Origin: CAWBYL01 sp963793025
Lineage (GTDB): Bacteria; Actinomycetota; Acidimicrobiia; Acidimicrobiales; Acidimicrobilacustridaceae
DNA length: 64,000 bases
Assembly (NCBI GenBank): GCA_963793025.1
Contig: CAWBYL010000006.1
Span: 1 to 64,000 of the forward strand
Reading direction: 5' to 3'
The notes beneath the pieces are model-generated. The model had not been told where the DNA came from, did not search any database, and saw only the letters and a list, made by a program, of their open reading frames with translations. Below are positions 16,843 through 25,580 of the stretch, in pieces. The position numbers and the translations under genes are program-made. Position 1 is the first letter of the stretch. Each line of letters begins with the position of its first letter.

Positions 16843-17379
16843 TCAGCCCTCGCCGGTCACGGGCGGCTCGGCGGCCCGGGTCAGGGCGGCGGCGCGGAGC
16901 ACCCCGGCGACGATGCTGTCGTAGCCGGTGCACCGGCAGAGGTTGCCGCTGAGGGCCTCCCGCACGGCCGCCTCGTCGGGATCGGGTTGTTCCTCGAGGA
17001 GGGCGACGGCGCTGAGGAGCATGCCCGGGGTGCAGAACCCGCACTGGAAGGCGTGGGTCTCCAGGCATCCCTGCTGCACGGGGTGCAGCTCGTCACTGCG
17101 GGCCAGACCTTCCACGGTGACGACCCGTCGGCCCCGCGCCTGGACCGCCAGGACGAGGCAGGACCGGACCGGGTCCCCGTCGATCAGCACGGTGCACGAT
17201 CCACACACGCCGTGCTCGCAGCCCAGGTGGGTCCCGGTGAGCGACAGGTCGTCGCGCAGGGCGTCGGCCAGGCTCTGCCGGACGGCCACCCGCGCCCGTC
17301 GCGCCACCCCGTTCACGACCAGCTCGACGTCGACCTCGCTCACCGGCTCGGCGATGGGGTCCGACGGCGAAGGGGTCAC
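16843..17379 (-). CDS. 2Fe-2S subunit of a molybdenum hydroxylase
   Basis: The 178-residue small subunit carries two [2Fe-2S] centres. The N-terminal plant-ferredoxin-like cluster uses CEHGVCGSC plus the later cysteine in DPVRSC. The C-terminal helical cluster uses QCGFCTPG and GNLCRCTGY. It passes electrons from the molybdenum site to the FAD subunit. The GTG start at 17379 overlaps the stop of the FAD subunit gene by 4 bp, and a 20-residue extension precedes VDVELVVNG. No twin-arginine signal is present, so the complex is cytoplasmic. Confidence 0.88.
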   Translation of the reverse strand: MTPSPSDPIAEPVSEVDVELVVNGVARRARVAVRQSLADALRDDLSLTGTHLGCEHGVCGSCTVLIDGDPVRSCLVLAVQARGRRVVTVEGLARSDELHPVQQGCLETHAFQCGFCTPGMLLSAVALLEEQPDPDEAAVREALSGNLCRCTGYDSIVAGVLRAAALTRAAEPPVTGEG

Positions 17380-18266
17380 GTCGGCTCTCCGGTGATCGAT
17401 CCACCGGCACGCACCGCGGCCCGCTCGAGGACCTGGCGACCGAGGGAGGCGGCCACGCGCCGGCGGTAGCGGGCCGATGCGTGCAGATCGTCGTGGGGGT
17501 CGAGCCGGGCGGCGGCGGCCCGGGCGGCGCTGTCGAGCGCCGAAGCCGTCGGCCGCTGGCCGGCCAGTTCGACCCCGACGTCGAGGTCGAGCACCGCGGT
17601 GCTGCCCACACCGATGAACACCACACGAGCGGCGGACAGGGCGCCCGAGTCGTCGAGATCGACGTGGGCGCCCGCACCCACGAGGGCGAAGTCGCCGTGA
17701 CGACGGCTGACCTCGGCGAAGGCGGCGCCACTGCGGGCCCCCCGGACGGGTAGGCGGACCTCCTCGAGGACCTCGTCGGGGGCCAGCGCCGTCGTCAGGT
17801 AGGACACGAAGAAGTCGGCGGCGGGGACCGAGCGGCGGCCGCCGGGGCCGCGCGCCACCATCGTGGCTCCGCCCAGCAGCGCCAACGCCGGGAGCTCGGC
17901 GGCCGGGTCGTTGTGGGCCAGGCTGCCGCCCAGCGTGCCCCGGGTGCGGATGGCGGCGTGGGCGATGAGGGGCACCACCTCGGCCACCACGGGCGCGTGC
18001 TCGGCCACGTCGGGATGACGGCCGAGCGTGGCCTGGGTGACCCGGGCCCCGAGCACCAGCTCGGACCCGTCCACCTCGACACCGTCGAGGCCGGGGACGG
18101 CACCGACGTCCACGAGGACGCTCGGGCGACCCAGGCGGAGGGCGAGCACGGGGAGCAGGCTCTGGCCTCCGGCGATGATCTTGGCGTCCTCGCCCCCCTG
18201 GACCAGTCCGGCCACGACCCCCTCGACCGAGTCGGGGGCCATGTAGGCGAACGGCGGTGCCTTCAC
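17376..18266 (-). CDS. FAD-binding subunit of a molybdenum hydroxylase
   Basis: The 296-residue medium subunit resembles CoxM. FAD-binding signatures are IIAGGQSLLPVLALRLG near residue 35 and RTRGTLGGSLAHNDPAAELP near 110, followed by the C-terminal CO_deh_flav_C-like domain. It accepts electrons from the iron-sulfur subunit. A GTG at 18266 gives KAPPFAYMAPDSVE, the expected N terminus; ATG at 18243 would truncate it. It is the first gene of the three-gene operon and lies 24 bp after the stop of the FKBP gene, which may be co-transcribed. Confidence 0.87.
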   Translation of the reverse strand: MKAPPFAYMAPDSVEGVVAGLVQGGEDAKIIAGGQSLLPVLALRLGRPSVLVDVGAVPGLDGVEVDGSELVLGARVTQATLGRHPDVAEHAPVVAEVVPLIAHAAIRTRGTLGGSLAHNDPAAELPALALLGGATMVARGPGGRRSVPAADFFVSYLTTALAPDEVLEEVRLPVRGARSGAAFAEVSRRHGDFALVGAGAHVDLDDSGALSAARVVFIGVGSTAVLDLDVGVELAGQRPTASALDSAARAAAARLDPHDDLHASARYRRRVAASLGRQVLERAAVRAGGSITGEPT

Positions 18267-18290
18267 CGCGTCGGCGTCCGGTGGCGGCCG

Positions 18291-18665
18291 CTAGCCAACG
18301 TTCAGGAGATCGACGACGAAGACGAGGGTCTCGCCGCCCTTGATCACCCCGCCGGCACCGGCGTTGCCGTAGCCCTTGTGGGGCGGGATGGTGATGCGAC
18401 GGCGGCCGCCCACCTTCATGCCGGCCACGCCTTCGTCCCATCCGGAGATGACCTGGCCCGCTCCCAGCCGGAAGGCGAAGGTGTCGTTGCGGTCCCAGGA
18501 GGCGTCGAACTGCTTGCCATCGCTCCACGCGTGGCCCACGTAGTGCACGGTGACGACGGCCCCGGCGGTGGCCTCCGGGCCGTCACCCACCTCGACGTCC
18601 TCCAGGAGGAGCTCGGCGGGCGGGTCGCCCTCGGGGATCGTCACGTCGGGCTTGGTGTCGGCCAT
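18291..18665 (-). CDS. FKBP-type peptidyl-prolyl cis-trans isomerase
   Basis: This is a compact 124-residue cytoplasmic FKBP domain. VTVHYVGHAWSDGKQFDASW, FRLGAGQVISGWDEGVAGM, GGRRRITIPPHKGYGN and the final TLVFVVDLL follow the canonical order of active-site residues (Tyr, Phe, Asp, Val-Ile, Trp). It catalyses proline isomerisation during folding. No signal peptide or lipobox is present, unlike several actinobacterial secreted FKBPs. It precedes the molybdenum hydroxylase genes by 24 bp on the same strand. Confidence 0.92.
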   Translation of the reverse strand: MADTKPDVTIPEGDPPAELLLEDVEVGDGPEATAGAVVTVHYVGHAWSDGKQFDASWDRNDTFAFRLGAGQVISGWDEGVAGMKVGGRRRITIPPHKGYGNAGAGGVIKGGETLVFVVDLLNVG

Positions 18666-18698
18666 GGCGCCAACCTACCCCCAACCTCTGCGGGGGAC

Positions 18699-19586
18699 CT
18701 ACGACGGGGCCCGGTCCTCCCGGCGCACGACGACGGCGCGCCACTCACCCTCGGCACCGGTGGCCACCAGGGCGAACCCGACGGCGGCGAAGGCGGTCAG
18801 GACGTCAGGGACCTGGCCCTCGAGCAGCCCACTCAGGACCACCGATCCCTCCGGCGCCACCGCGTCGGCGAGCGCCGAGGCCAGCACGACCAGCACACCG
18901 GCGCCGATGTTGGCCACCACGACGTCGTACCCGCCCGAGACCAGCTCGGCCGCCGGTGTGGTCGTGGCGGTGACCACCCCGGCCACCCCGTTGGCCTCGG
19001 CGTTGGTCGTGGTCGCCCGCACGGCGTCGACGTCGACGTCGACCGCCGCCACCGAGGCCGCCCCGAGCCGGGCGGCGGCGATGGCCAGGACCCCGCTGCC
19101 ACAGCCCACGTCGGCCACGGTGCTCCCGGGCCCGACCAGGAGCTCGAGCTCGGCCAGGCACATCCGGGTGGTGGCGTGCGAACCGCTGCCGAAGGCCCGT
19201 CCGGGATCGATGCCCAGGGCGACGTCGTCGGGCCCGAGCCAGTCGGGTGGGGACTGCCACGCCGGCACCACCACGATCCTGCTCCCCGCCCGCCACGGAC
19301 GGGCCCAGGCCCGCCACTCGTCGAGGCAGCCGTCGTCGTCGACGATCTCCACCTTCGTCGTCCAGTGCCGGTCGACCTCGCCGACCACGGACGCCAGCCG
19401 GTCGGCGGTCACGCCGGCCCGCAGCTCGACCTGCCCCTCACCCGGCCCCGGTCGCTCCTCCACGCCGGCCACCCCGCCACTCCACAGGAGGCCGGAGGCC
19501 ACATCCACGTCCGTCTCGGGCACCACCACGGCCACCGTTCGCCACGCGCCCGCAGTCTCTGCGTCCGGAGGCCCGAGCTGCGTCAT
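18699..19586 (-). CDS. prmA: ribosomal protein L11 methyltransferase-like protein
   Basis: The 295-residue protein has the PrmA signature DPGRAFGSGSHATTRMCL followed by the SAM-binding VADVGCGSGVLAIAAARLGA and ANIGAGVL (NxxP-like region). PrmA trimethylates ribosomal protein L11. The N-terminal 100 residues match the substrate-recognition domain. ATG at 19586 is chosen as it begins the conserved part; longer forms run into Arg-rich sequence. It is 44 bp from the DUF3039 gene on the same strand. Confidence 0.88.
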   Translation of the reverse strand: MTQLGPPDAETAGAWRTVAVVVPETDVDVASGLLWSGGVAGVEERPGPGEGQVELRAGVTADRLASVVGEVDRHWTTKVEIVDDDGCLDEWRAWARPWRAGSRIVVVPAWQSPPDWLGPDDVALGIDPGRAFGSGSHATTRMCLAELELLVGPGSTVADVGCGSGVLAIAAARLGAASVAAVDVDVDAVRATTTNAEANGVAGVVTATTTPAAELVSGGYDVVVANIGAGVLVVLASALADAVAPEGSVVLSGLLEGQVPDVLTAFAAVGFALVATGAEGEWRAVVVRREDRAPS

Positions 19587-19630
19587 GCGGCGGGAGGGTA
19601 GGGCGTGCTCCCCGGCGCAGCGAACCGGTG

Positions 19631-19861
19631 CTAGTCGCCGTAGGTGTTGCTGAGAGCCTGCCGGCAGCCCTCGCAGACCGGGTACCGGTTGGGATCGCGC
19701 GTGGGGATGAACTTCTCGCCGCACAGCGCGGTGATCTCCTCGCCCAGCACGTAGCCCCGCATCTGGTCGTCCTTGCGGATGATGTGAGCGACCTTGCCGT
19801 CCTCCAGCTCCGGGTCGGACGGACGGGTGTCGGGGCGTTCGGTCACCTCAGTGCTGCTCAC
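19631..19861 (-). CDS. DUF3039 zinc-ribbon-like small protein
   Basis: This 76-residue actinobacterial protein of unknown function has HIIRKDDQMRGYVLGEEITA, ALCGEKFIPTRDPNRYPVC and EGCRQA. The cysteines in ALCG, PVC and GC could bind zinc. DUF3039 proteins are small, conserved and widespread in Actinobacteria. The ORF is clearly coding because all three cysteine segments are in register. It lies between the PrmA and M15 peptidase genes on the same strand. Confidence 0.88.
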   Translation of the reverse strand: MSSTEVTERPDTRPSDPELEDGKVAHIIRKDDQMRGYVLGEEITALCGEKFIPTRDPNRYPVCEGCRQALSNTYGD

Positions 19862-19932
19862 CCGCCCAGGCTAACCGCGACATGGCGGCGCGAAGCGCCG
19901 CAGTGTGGCGACGCTCGCTGGCGCTCGCGGCG

Positions 19933-21153
19933 TCAGCCGCCGGTGGTCGACCAGTGCCAGGGCTCGCTCGGCAGGTTGGAGAAGCCGAAGCGGCCGGCGT
20001 TGGCGGCGAGCCACACGAAGGCGTCGTCGGAGTGGTTCTGGATGAATCGTCCGTTCACGCTGAAGTCCACGGCTAGGCCCTGCTCGTGCAGCGACGAGCC
20101 CGGGCGGGCGGTGGGCGGAGAGCACTGGTCCGGCGGCATGTACCAGACGGCATCGTCGGAGGTTCCGCAGTTCTGGCGGCGCAGGGCGACCTGCACGCTG
20201 ACGTCGCGATAGCCGTAGCCGCCCAGGAAGATCCCGTCGGCCTCGGCCGCCGCCATCAGCGACGAGAGCTGCGGAGCGATGCTCGTGGCCACCTTGATCT
20301 CGCCCACGGTCGCCAGGGGCGGCCGGGACACCTTGGGCGCCGAACGGGACGTGACACTGCGCACCGTCGGGGCGGCCCGGGCCACCGCGGCGGCGAGGGC
20401 CGCCTCCTCGGCGGCGATCGTGCGGCCCAGGTCGGCGTCCATCTTCCCGAGGTAGGCGGCATCGGCCAACCGTTCGTCGAGCCGGGACCTCACCCCCTCG
20501 GCGAAGGCCTGCTGCTGGGCCTTGGCATCGGTCAGCGAGGCCAGTGCCGATTCCGCGTCGGCGGCATGGCTCTCGGCGTCAGAGCGGGACCGGTCGGCCC
20601 GGTCGCGCTCCTCTTCGAGACGGTGCTGCGCCGAGCGCAGCTGATCGACGGTGTCAGCGTCGCGTCCGGCGCGCACCTCGAGGAAGGCCTGGCGGGTGGC
20701 GTCGTCCTGGGCTGACGACGCCTCGAAGCGCGTGAGCAGGTCCTCCCCGGGTGGTTCCACGTAGGCGGCGACGGCGTAGGCCGCGACCTTGGCCCGCAAC
20801 ACGACGAGCTCCTCGCTCGTCTGGGCCGCAGCCGCATCAGCCCGCGCCGCCTCCGCCGCCGCCGCTTCGGCCTGGGCCCGGGCGTTGGCCAGCGCCGCCT
20901 CCTGGCCCCGCACGTTGTCGTCGAGCACGGCCAGCGCCGAGGTCACGTCGGCCTGGTTCGCCTGGAGGGCGTCGACCTGCGACGCCACCTCGGCCCGCTG
21001 GGCTCGGACGGCGGCGCGCTGCTCACGGGCGCTTCCGCCCTCGGCGCCGACGGGCTGCGAGGCCCCGAGGCCGACCCCGAGGAGCGACCCGGCGGCCACC
21101 ACGACCAGGGCGGTCGTGGCAACCCGTACTGATCGTGTGGGGGAACGCCTCAT
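19933..21153 (-). CDS. secreted coiled-coil M15/VanY-like D,D-carboxypeptidase
   Basis: The protein has 406 residues. A signal anchor or signal peptide covers about 10-40, a long Ala/Glu/Gln-rich coiled coil about 45-285, and a C-terminal M15B peptidase domain follows. The zinc-site motifs are SSLHEQGLAVDF and EPWHWS, as in VanY-type D-alanyl-D-alanine carboxypeptidases. The coiled coil resembles those of RipA/EnvC-like wall hydrolase regulators. ATG at 21153 is chosen because ACGAGGTGCC directly upstream is a good ribosome-binding site. The enzyme probably trims peptidoglycan stem peptides outside the membrane. Confidence 0.85.
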   Translation of the reverse strand: MRRSPTRSVRVATTALVVVAAGSLLGVGLGASQPVGAEGGSAREQRAAVRAQRAEVASQVDALQANQADVTSALAVLDDNVRGQEAALANARAQAEAAAAEAARADAAAAQTSEELVVLRAKVAAYAVAAYVEPPGEDLLTRFEASSAQDDATRQAFLEVRAGRDADTVDQLRSAQHRLEEERDRADRSRSDAESHAADAESALASLTDAKAQQQAFAEGVRSRLDERLADAAYLGKMDADLGRTIAAEEAALAAAVARAAPTVRSVTSRSAPKVSRPPLATVGEIKVATSIAPQLSSLMAAAEADGIFLGGYGYRDVSVQVALRRQNCGTSDDAVWYMPPDQCSPPTARPGSSLHEQGLAVDFSVNGRFIQNHSDDAFVWLAANAGRFGFSNLPSEPWHWSTTGG

Positions 21154-21260
21154 GGCACCTCGTGACGAAGGTCGACGAGGAAGGCCCGGCATCCGCCCGA
21201 GGGATCATGGATGGTAACCCGATGTCGGGCCCGTGAACAGGGCCGAATCGGGCGGAGGGG

Positions 21261-22946
21261 TCAGGAGACGGGACCAGCCGACAGGAACGAGCCCGGCCGG
21301 GCGTGGGTCGCGGCGCCGTCGGCGAACGTCAGCTCGCCGTTCACCGCAGTGGCCCGGAAGCCCCCCGGGGCCCGGGTGTAGCGCCAGGAACCACCGGGTA
21401 CGTCGTCGACCCGCTCATCCGGCCTCAGATCGATCTCGTCGAGGGCGAAGACGGTGAGATCACCCGCCTGGCCCAGCGCGAGGGTCCCCCGGCCGACCAG
21501 GCCGAAGTGGGTGGCCATCTTGCCGGTCACGCTGTGGACGATCTCCTCGACCGAGCACAGCTCCGTGTCGCGCACGTAGTGCCCGAGCATCCAGGTGGCG
21601 TTGCCGGCACCGTTGAACATCTGGATGTGGGCTCCGGCGTCGCTGATGGCGGTGAGGGTGTGCGGGTCGCGCAGCAGGGTCACGTTCCAGTCGTCGCGCA
21701 GCTCGACCGGAGCGGTGCGCAGGCTCGAGCGCAACCCATGTTCGAGGAGCCAGTCCGCCAGGGCGTCGCTCGGGTGGGCACCGGAACGCTCGGCCAGCTC
21801 TCCGAGCGACGCCGCGCTCATCTCCAGTCCCCGTTCGCTGTGGTCGAGCAACAACCGGTCGGGGCTGTGGATGGGCGCCAACGTGTACGTGCAGGCGTCC
21901 CACTCGGCCCGGGCCCGGGCCCGCCAGGACGGATCAGCCAGCAGCGCCGCCTTGTCGTCCGCCGGACCGTTCACCATCTCGTGCCACGCGAGCACACCGT
22001 GCCACATGATCGACCGCTCGAAGTGGAGGTTCACGTAGGTGGGGGCGGCGGAGAAGGCGGGCCACAGGTCGACGCCCTGCTCCCGCCACGAGCGAGTCAG
22101 GGGCAGGCGGTGTTCGAACTCGGAGGCGTGCTGGGTGGTGGCCCGCAGGCCGGGGTAGTTGCCCCGTACACCGGTGCCCTCGAGCAGCCGGGCCACCCGC
22201 TCGACGTCGTCCTCCCAGAACTCGGACTGGAGGAAGCGGGGCACGAACTGGAACGTCGTGCCCGGATGACGGGCCAGCACGGCGATCACCGCCGCCAGCT
22301 CCTCGTCGTCGGCCCGGCGGCTGGGTACCTCGCGGTTGTCGCGATCGGTGTCCATGTCGGTGGTGGAGAAGCCCAGGCCGCCCACGGTGAGGGCGGCGTC
22401 GAGGACGGCGGCGATGCGGTCCCGTTCCACGGGGGTCGCCGCTCGCTCCCACGCCTCGTGGCCCATCACGAACGTCCGCAGCGCCTGGTGGCCGACGAAG
22501 GCACCCAGGTTCACCGCCGCCGGGTTGGCGACCACCGCGTCGCGGTAGTCCGCCCAGCCCTCCCAGGTCCATGGGATCGCCTGCTGGAAGGCCGGCAACG
22601 GGAGGTCCTCGATGAAGCAGAACAGCTCGACCATCGACGGGCGCATGGCCGCCGACAACGGGGCCACGGTGAGCCCGCAGTTGCCGATGACGGCGGTGGT
22701 GGTGCCGTAGCCCGGGAGCGGATCGCAGGACGGGTCCCACCACATGGCACCGTCGTAGTGGCTGTGGGACTCGATGAAGCCCGGAGCGACATAGGCCCCG
22801 ACGGCATCGACCTCGACCTCACCGTCCGGCGCCAGGTCGGGTTCCACCTGGACGATGCGGCCGTCTCGAACCCGAACGTCGGCCCGCCGCGGCCGCACCC
22901 CGGTGCCGTCGACCACCGTGCCGCCCCGCACCAACAGGTCGCCCAT
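21261..22946 (-). CDS. N-acyl-D-amino-acid deacylase family amidohydrolase
   Basis: The 561-residue enzyme belongs to the D-aminoacylase branch of the amidohydrolase superfamily. The metal site ESHSHYDGAMWWDP lies near residue 60, GYGTTTAVIGNCGLTVAPL follows, and AISDAGAHIQMF near 440 supplies the catalytic aspartate. The C-terminal beta-sandwich returns with LALGQAGDLTVFALDEID. Family members hydrolyse N-acyl-D-amino acids or related amides; the exact substrate cannot be read from sequence. It lies 84 bp from a tautomerase gene on the same strand. Confidence 0.85.
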   Translation of the reverse strand: MGDLLVRGGTVVDGTGVRPRRADVRVRDGRIVQVEPDLAPDGEVEVDAVGAYVAPGFIESHSHYDGAMWWDPSCDPLPGYGTTTAVIGNCGLTVAPLSAAMRPSMVELFCFIEDLPLPAFQQAIPWTWEGWADYRDAVVANPAAVNLGAFVGHQALRTFVMGHEAWERAATPVERDRIAAVLDAALTVGGLGFSTTDMDTDRDNREVPSRRADDEELAAVIAVLARHPGTTFQFVPRFLQSEFWEDDVERVARLLEGTGVRGNYPGLRATTQHASEFEHRLPLTRSWREQGVDLWPAFSAAPTYVNLHFERSIMWHGVLAWHEMVNGPADDKAALLADPSWRARARAEWDACTYTLAPIHSPDRLLLDHSERGLEMSAASLGELAERSGAHPSDALADWLLEHGLRSSLRTAPVELRDDWNVTLLRDPHTLTAISDAGAHIQMFNGAGNATWMLGHYVRDTELCSVEEIVHSVTGKMATHFGLVGRGTLALGQAGDLTVFALDEIDLRPDERVDDVPGGSWRYTRAPGGFRATAVNGELTFADGAATHARPGSFLSAGPVS

Positions 22947-23030
22947 CGTCTTCCCCCCGTGCCCGTCCCGGCGCGCGTCGCCCCGGACCCAGCTGCGACG
23001 GTACCGCCCGACCGGCGGCGGCGCCCCGGG

Positions 23031-23219
23031 TCAGCCGTTGTCCGGGTGCCAGACGCCCTCGGCCATGTAGTCCTCGCGGGCGAACTCGTGGACCCAGATC
23101 CGGATCGACGGCAGCGGTGCGCCGATCGAGGTGTGCACCGCCTCGGTGACCGCGGCGAGCAGGGCTTTCTTCTGCTCGGGCGTACGGCCTTCGAGCATGT
23201 TGATCTGGACGAGGGGCAC
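23031..23219 (-). CDS. 4-oxalocrotonate tautomerase-family protein
   Basis: This 62-residue tautomerase begins GTG-CCC, placing the catalytic proline at position 2 so that it becomes the N terminus after Met removal (PLVQINMLEGRTPEQKK). IRIWVHEFAREDYM matches the C-terminal half of the fold. The GTG at 23219 is chosen because of that proline and the upstream GGAGG. Such proteins act on 2-hydroxymuconate or similar enols and form hexamers; the partner pathway is not visible here. It is divergent from the nitroreductase gene with 42 bp between them. Confidence 0.85.
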   Translation of the reverse strand: MPLVQINMLEGRTPEQKKALLAAVTEAVHTSIGAPLPSIRIWVHEFAREDYMAEGVWHPDNG

Positions 23220-23261
23220 GACGGCCTCCGGGAGCTGGCGGGACGGACGGTACGGTCGTAG

Positions 23262-23849
23262 ATGATGACCGAGCCGACCGCCCCCGACCACCTGAGCACC
23301 CTGGAGGACCTCGCCGACAGGAGGCGTAGCAACCTGCGCGTCGATCCGGACCGTCCGGTGCCCCCTGAGCTGGTCGAGCGCCTCATCCGGTTGGCGGCCA
23401 CCGCGCCCAACCACAAGAAGACCTTCCCGTGGCGCTTCCGGGTGCTCACCGGCGACGCCCGCTCCGCGGTCGGGGAGGCGCTGGCCAGCGATCTGATCGC
23501 CGACGGTGAGGACGTGCCCGCCAAGGTGGCCAAGGCCCGGGTCAAGTACCGACGGGCCCCGGTGGTGATCGCGGTGGCCTCGGTCGAGGGTCAACACGAG
23601 GTGATGACCGCCGAGAACCGTGACGCCGTCGCCGCCGCCATCCAGACCCTCCTCCTCGGTGCCACCGCCGCCGGCCTGGCCTCGCTGTGGTCCACGGGAG
23701 CGGCGGCCCGCTCGGGTCGGGTGGCGGCCCTGTGCGGCTTCGAGCCCACCGACACCGTGGTGGGCCTGGTGTACCTCGGCTGGCCCACCAGCACCCCCGA
23801 ACCCGGGGAGCGGCCCGACCCCGACCTGGCCTGGGTGCCCAGCGACTGA
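23262..23849 (+). CDS. nitroreductase family protein
   Basis: The 195-residue flavoprotein has DRRRSNLRVDPDRPVPPELVERLI at the N terminus with the FMN-phosphate Arg residues, AATAPNHKKTFPWRF, a central helix IQTLLLGATAAGLASLWSTG, and VGLVYLGWP at the C terminus, all as in the FMN-dependent nitroreductase family. Substrates may include quinones or enals; it may also act as a general NAD(P)H-flavin reductase. Two ATG codons in tandem (23262, 23265) leave the exact start open. It is convergent with the methyltransferase gene, 9 bp apart. Confidence 0.85.
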   Translation: MMTEPTAPDHLSTLEDLADRRRSNLRVDPDRPVPPELVERLIRLAATAPNHKKTFPWRFRVLTGDARSAVGEALASDLIADGEDVPAKVAKARVKYRRAPVVIAVASVEGQHEVMTAENRDAVAAAIQTLLLGATAAGLASLWSTGAAARSGRVAALCGFEPTDTVVGLVYLGWPTSTPEPGERPDPDLAWVPSD

Positions 23850-23858
23850 CGCTCGGCG

Positions 23859-24893
23859 TCAGCGCTTGGTGAACAGGTAGTGGGAAACGCAGAACTCGTG
23901 GCCGTCGCGCCACCCCCACAGCTCGGCGCTCACGAGCAGGAAGAGGCGCCACCGCACCCACCATCGGGTGACCTCGTCGTCGCCGTAGGTGGCGGCGAGG
24001 ATCGGTTCGACGGTGGCGCGAGCGGCGTCCATCTTGGCCAACCACGACCTGAGGGTGCGCTCGTAGTGGGTGCCGTCCAGCCGCCAGTGGTCGGCCAGCA
24101 CCAGGTCGTCCTGGAAGTGGGCCAGGAGGTCGTCGCTGGGCATGAGCCCACCGGTGAAGAAGTACCGACCGATCCAGTCGCTCGGATCGTCGTCGCGGAA
24201 CTCGAAGGCGAGGGTTCGGTGGCTGAAGACGTGGACGAACAGCCGACCGTCGTCGACCAGCCACCGGGCCACGTTCCCCAGGAGCTGGCGGTAGTTCTTC
24301 ATGTGCTCGAACATCTCGATGCTGATGACCCGGTCGAAGCGACCCTCGGGTGCGAAGTCGTTGACGTCGGCGGTCACGATCTCCACGTTGGTGAGGCCCG
24401 TCCGAGCCACCTCGCCTTCGATGAAGCGACGCTGACCGTGGGAGTTGGAGACGCCGACGATCGTCGCCGCGGGGAACCGTTCGGCCATCCAGAGCGTCAG
24501 CGACCCCCAGCCGCAGCCCAACTCGAGGATGCGCTGACCGTCGAGCAGGCCGGCTCGTCGGGCGTAGAGCTCGAGCATGGCGTCTTCGGCCGCCCCCAAC
24601 GACTCCACGCCGGGGGGCCAGTACGCGCTCGAGTACTTGCGGCGCGGTCCCAGGATGGCGTCGAAGAACGCGGCGGGGAGCTCGTAGTGCTGCTCGTTGG
24701 CGGCGTCGGTGTCCACCGCGATGGGCGCCTCGCGGAGGCGTTCGACGAGACGGCGGAACCGCTCGCTGCGCTCCTCTTCGGTCCCGGCCCCTTCCTTGGC
24801 CACCCGGCGGCCGATGCGGGCCCGGATGGCGGCGGCCAGCACCGGGTCCGGGAGGATGTCGCGCTCGACCACGCTCAGGTACCAGGGATCCAT
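23859..24893 (-). CDS. cyclopropane-fatty-acyl-phospholipid synthase-like methyltransferase
   Basis: The 344-residue SAM-dependent methyltransferase resembles the CFA-synthase clade. Signatures are NEQHYELPAAFFDAILGP and KYSSAYWPPGVESL, the SAM motif LELGCGWGSLTLWMAERFP, VISIEMFEHMKNY, and the C-terminal ELWGWRDGHEFCVSHYLF, which recurs in an actinobacterial and algal sub-family. Classic CFA synthases methylenate unsaturated lipid chains; members of this sub-family have unproven substrates. ATG at 24893 begins the conserved MDPWYLSVVERD; an upstream extension is not conserved-looking. Confidence 0.82.
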   Translation of the reverse strand: MDPWYLSVVERDILPDPVLAAAIRARIGRRVAKEGAGTEEERSERFRRLVERLREAPIAVDTDAANEQHYELPAAFFDAILGPRRKYSSAYWPPGVESLGAAEDAMLELYARRAGLLDGQRILELGCGWGSLTLWMAERFPAATIVGVSNSHGQRRFIEGEVARTGLTNVEIVTADVNDFAPEGRFDRVISIEMFEHMKNYRQLLGNVARWLVDDGRLFVHVFSHRTLAFEFRDDDPSDWIGRYFFTGGLMPSDDLLAHFQDDLVLADHWRLDGTHYERTLRSWLAKMDAARATVEPILAATYGDDEVTRWWVRWRLFLLVSAELWGWRDGHEFCVSHYLFTKR

Positions 24894-24948
24894 GGATCGA
24901 GTCTGACCGCTTCGCGCCACCGGCGTGTCGCCCCCTAGGGTCTCGACG

Positions 24949-25548
24949 ATGGCTCGAGACCGCAACCCGGCACACGATCGGGGGCCCCGACCCGACCGCC
25001 CCCCGGCACCGGGCCGGGCCCGGTCCCGGCGCCTCTACGCCATCGCCGCCTCCTGGCTGTTCATCGTGGTGTTCCTGGTGGGCCCCGTCCTGCTGGGCAA
25101 CTACCTCTTCGTGATCCCCGCCGTCGGGTTCACCGTCGCCGCCCTGGCCACCACCCGAATGGCCCGGTCGCCGTCGTCACCCGACGCCGAGACGCTGGTG
25201 CCCGGAGCTCTGAGCGGCGCCACCCGCACCGCTCCCGTCGAGGTGCACGGCGTCTGGTCGGCGGGCGCCGCGGTCCGGGCCAGTGCCGCGGACAAGGGCG
25301 TGCTCCGGGTGGCTGACGGCCGTATCTCGTTTCTCACCGCGACGGGTGAGACGGGATTCGACACACCGGTCAAGAAGGTCGGGCTGGCCGCCGTTCCCGG
25401 GTTCTGGCGCCCCCAACTGGACCTCGACGTCAACGGCGTCACCCACACCATCCGGTTCTTCCCCATCTGGGACCTCGGCGCCACCATCGTCGGCCCGGTG
25501 GTGGCCGGCGAGTGGTACGCCCAGCTACGTGACCTGGGCGCCCGCTGA
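24949..25548 (+). CDS. small membrane protein of unknown function
   Basis: The 199-residue protein has an Arg/Pro-rich N terminus and two closely spaced membrane helices (about 28-50 and 53-70). A C-terminal beta-rich domain of roughly 110 residues follows, with ADKGVLRVADGRISFLTATGE and VNGVTHTIRFFP, a PH-like pattern of short strands. I cannot assign a family. ATG at 24949 is chosen over an upstream alternative that adds unconserved residues. It is followed after 32 bp by the inositol-phosphatase-family gene. Confidence 0.6.
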   Translation: MARDRNPAHDRGPRPDRPPAPGRARSRRLYAIAASWLFIVVFLVGPVLLGNYLFVIPAVGFTVAALATTRMARSPSSPDAETLVPGALSGATRTAPVEVHGVWSAGAAVRASAADKGVLRVADGRISFLTATGETGFDTPVKKVGLAAVPGFWRPQLDLDVNGVTHTIRFFPIWDLGATIVGPVVAGEWYAQLRDLGAR

Positions 25549-25580
25549 TCCAGACCGGCGACCCGTGGGAGCATGGGCCG

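Noticed and set aside
15331..17469. 712-codon plus-strand open frame opposite the molybdopterin and iron-sulfur subunits
   Set aside because: It is antisense to genes with clear catalytic motifs. In GC-rich DNA the complementary frame is often open, and the translation is His/Gly/Arg-rich without domains.
14488..18266. Annotation as aerobic CO dehydrogenase CoxMSL
   Set aside because: The active-site loop lacks the AYRCSFR sequence that positions copper in true CO dehydrogenase.
21303..23261. 652-codon plus-strand open frame opposite the D-aminoacylase-like gene
   Set aside because: Antisense artefact of high GC3; the minus-strand product has a complete metal site.
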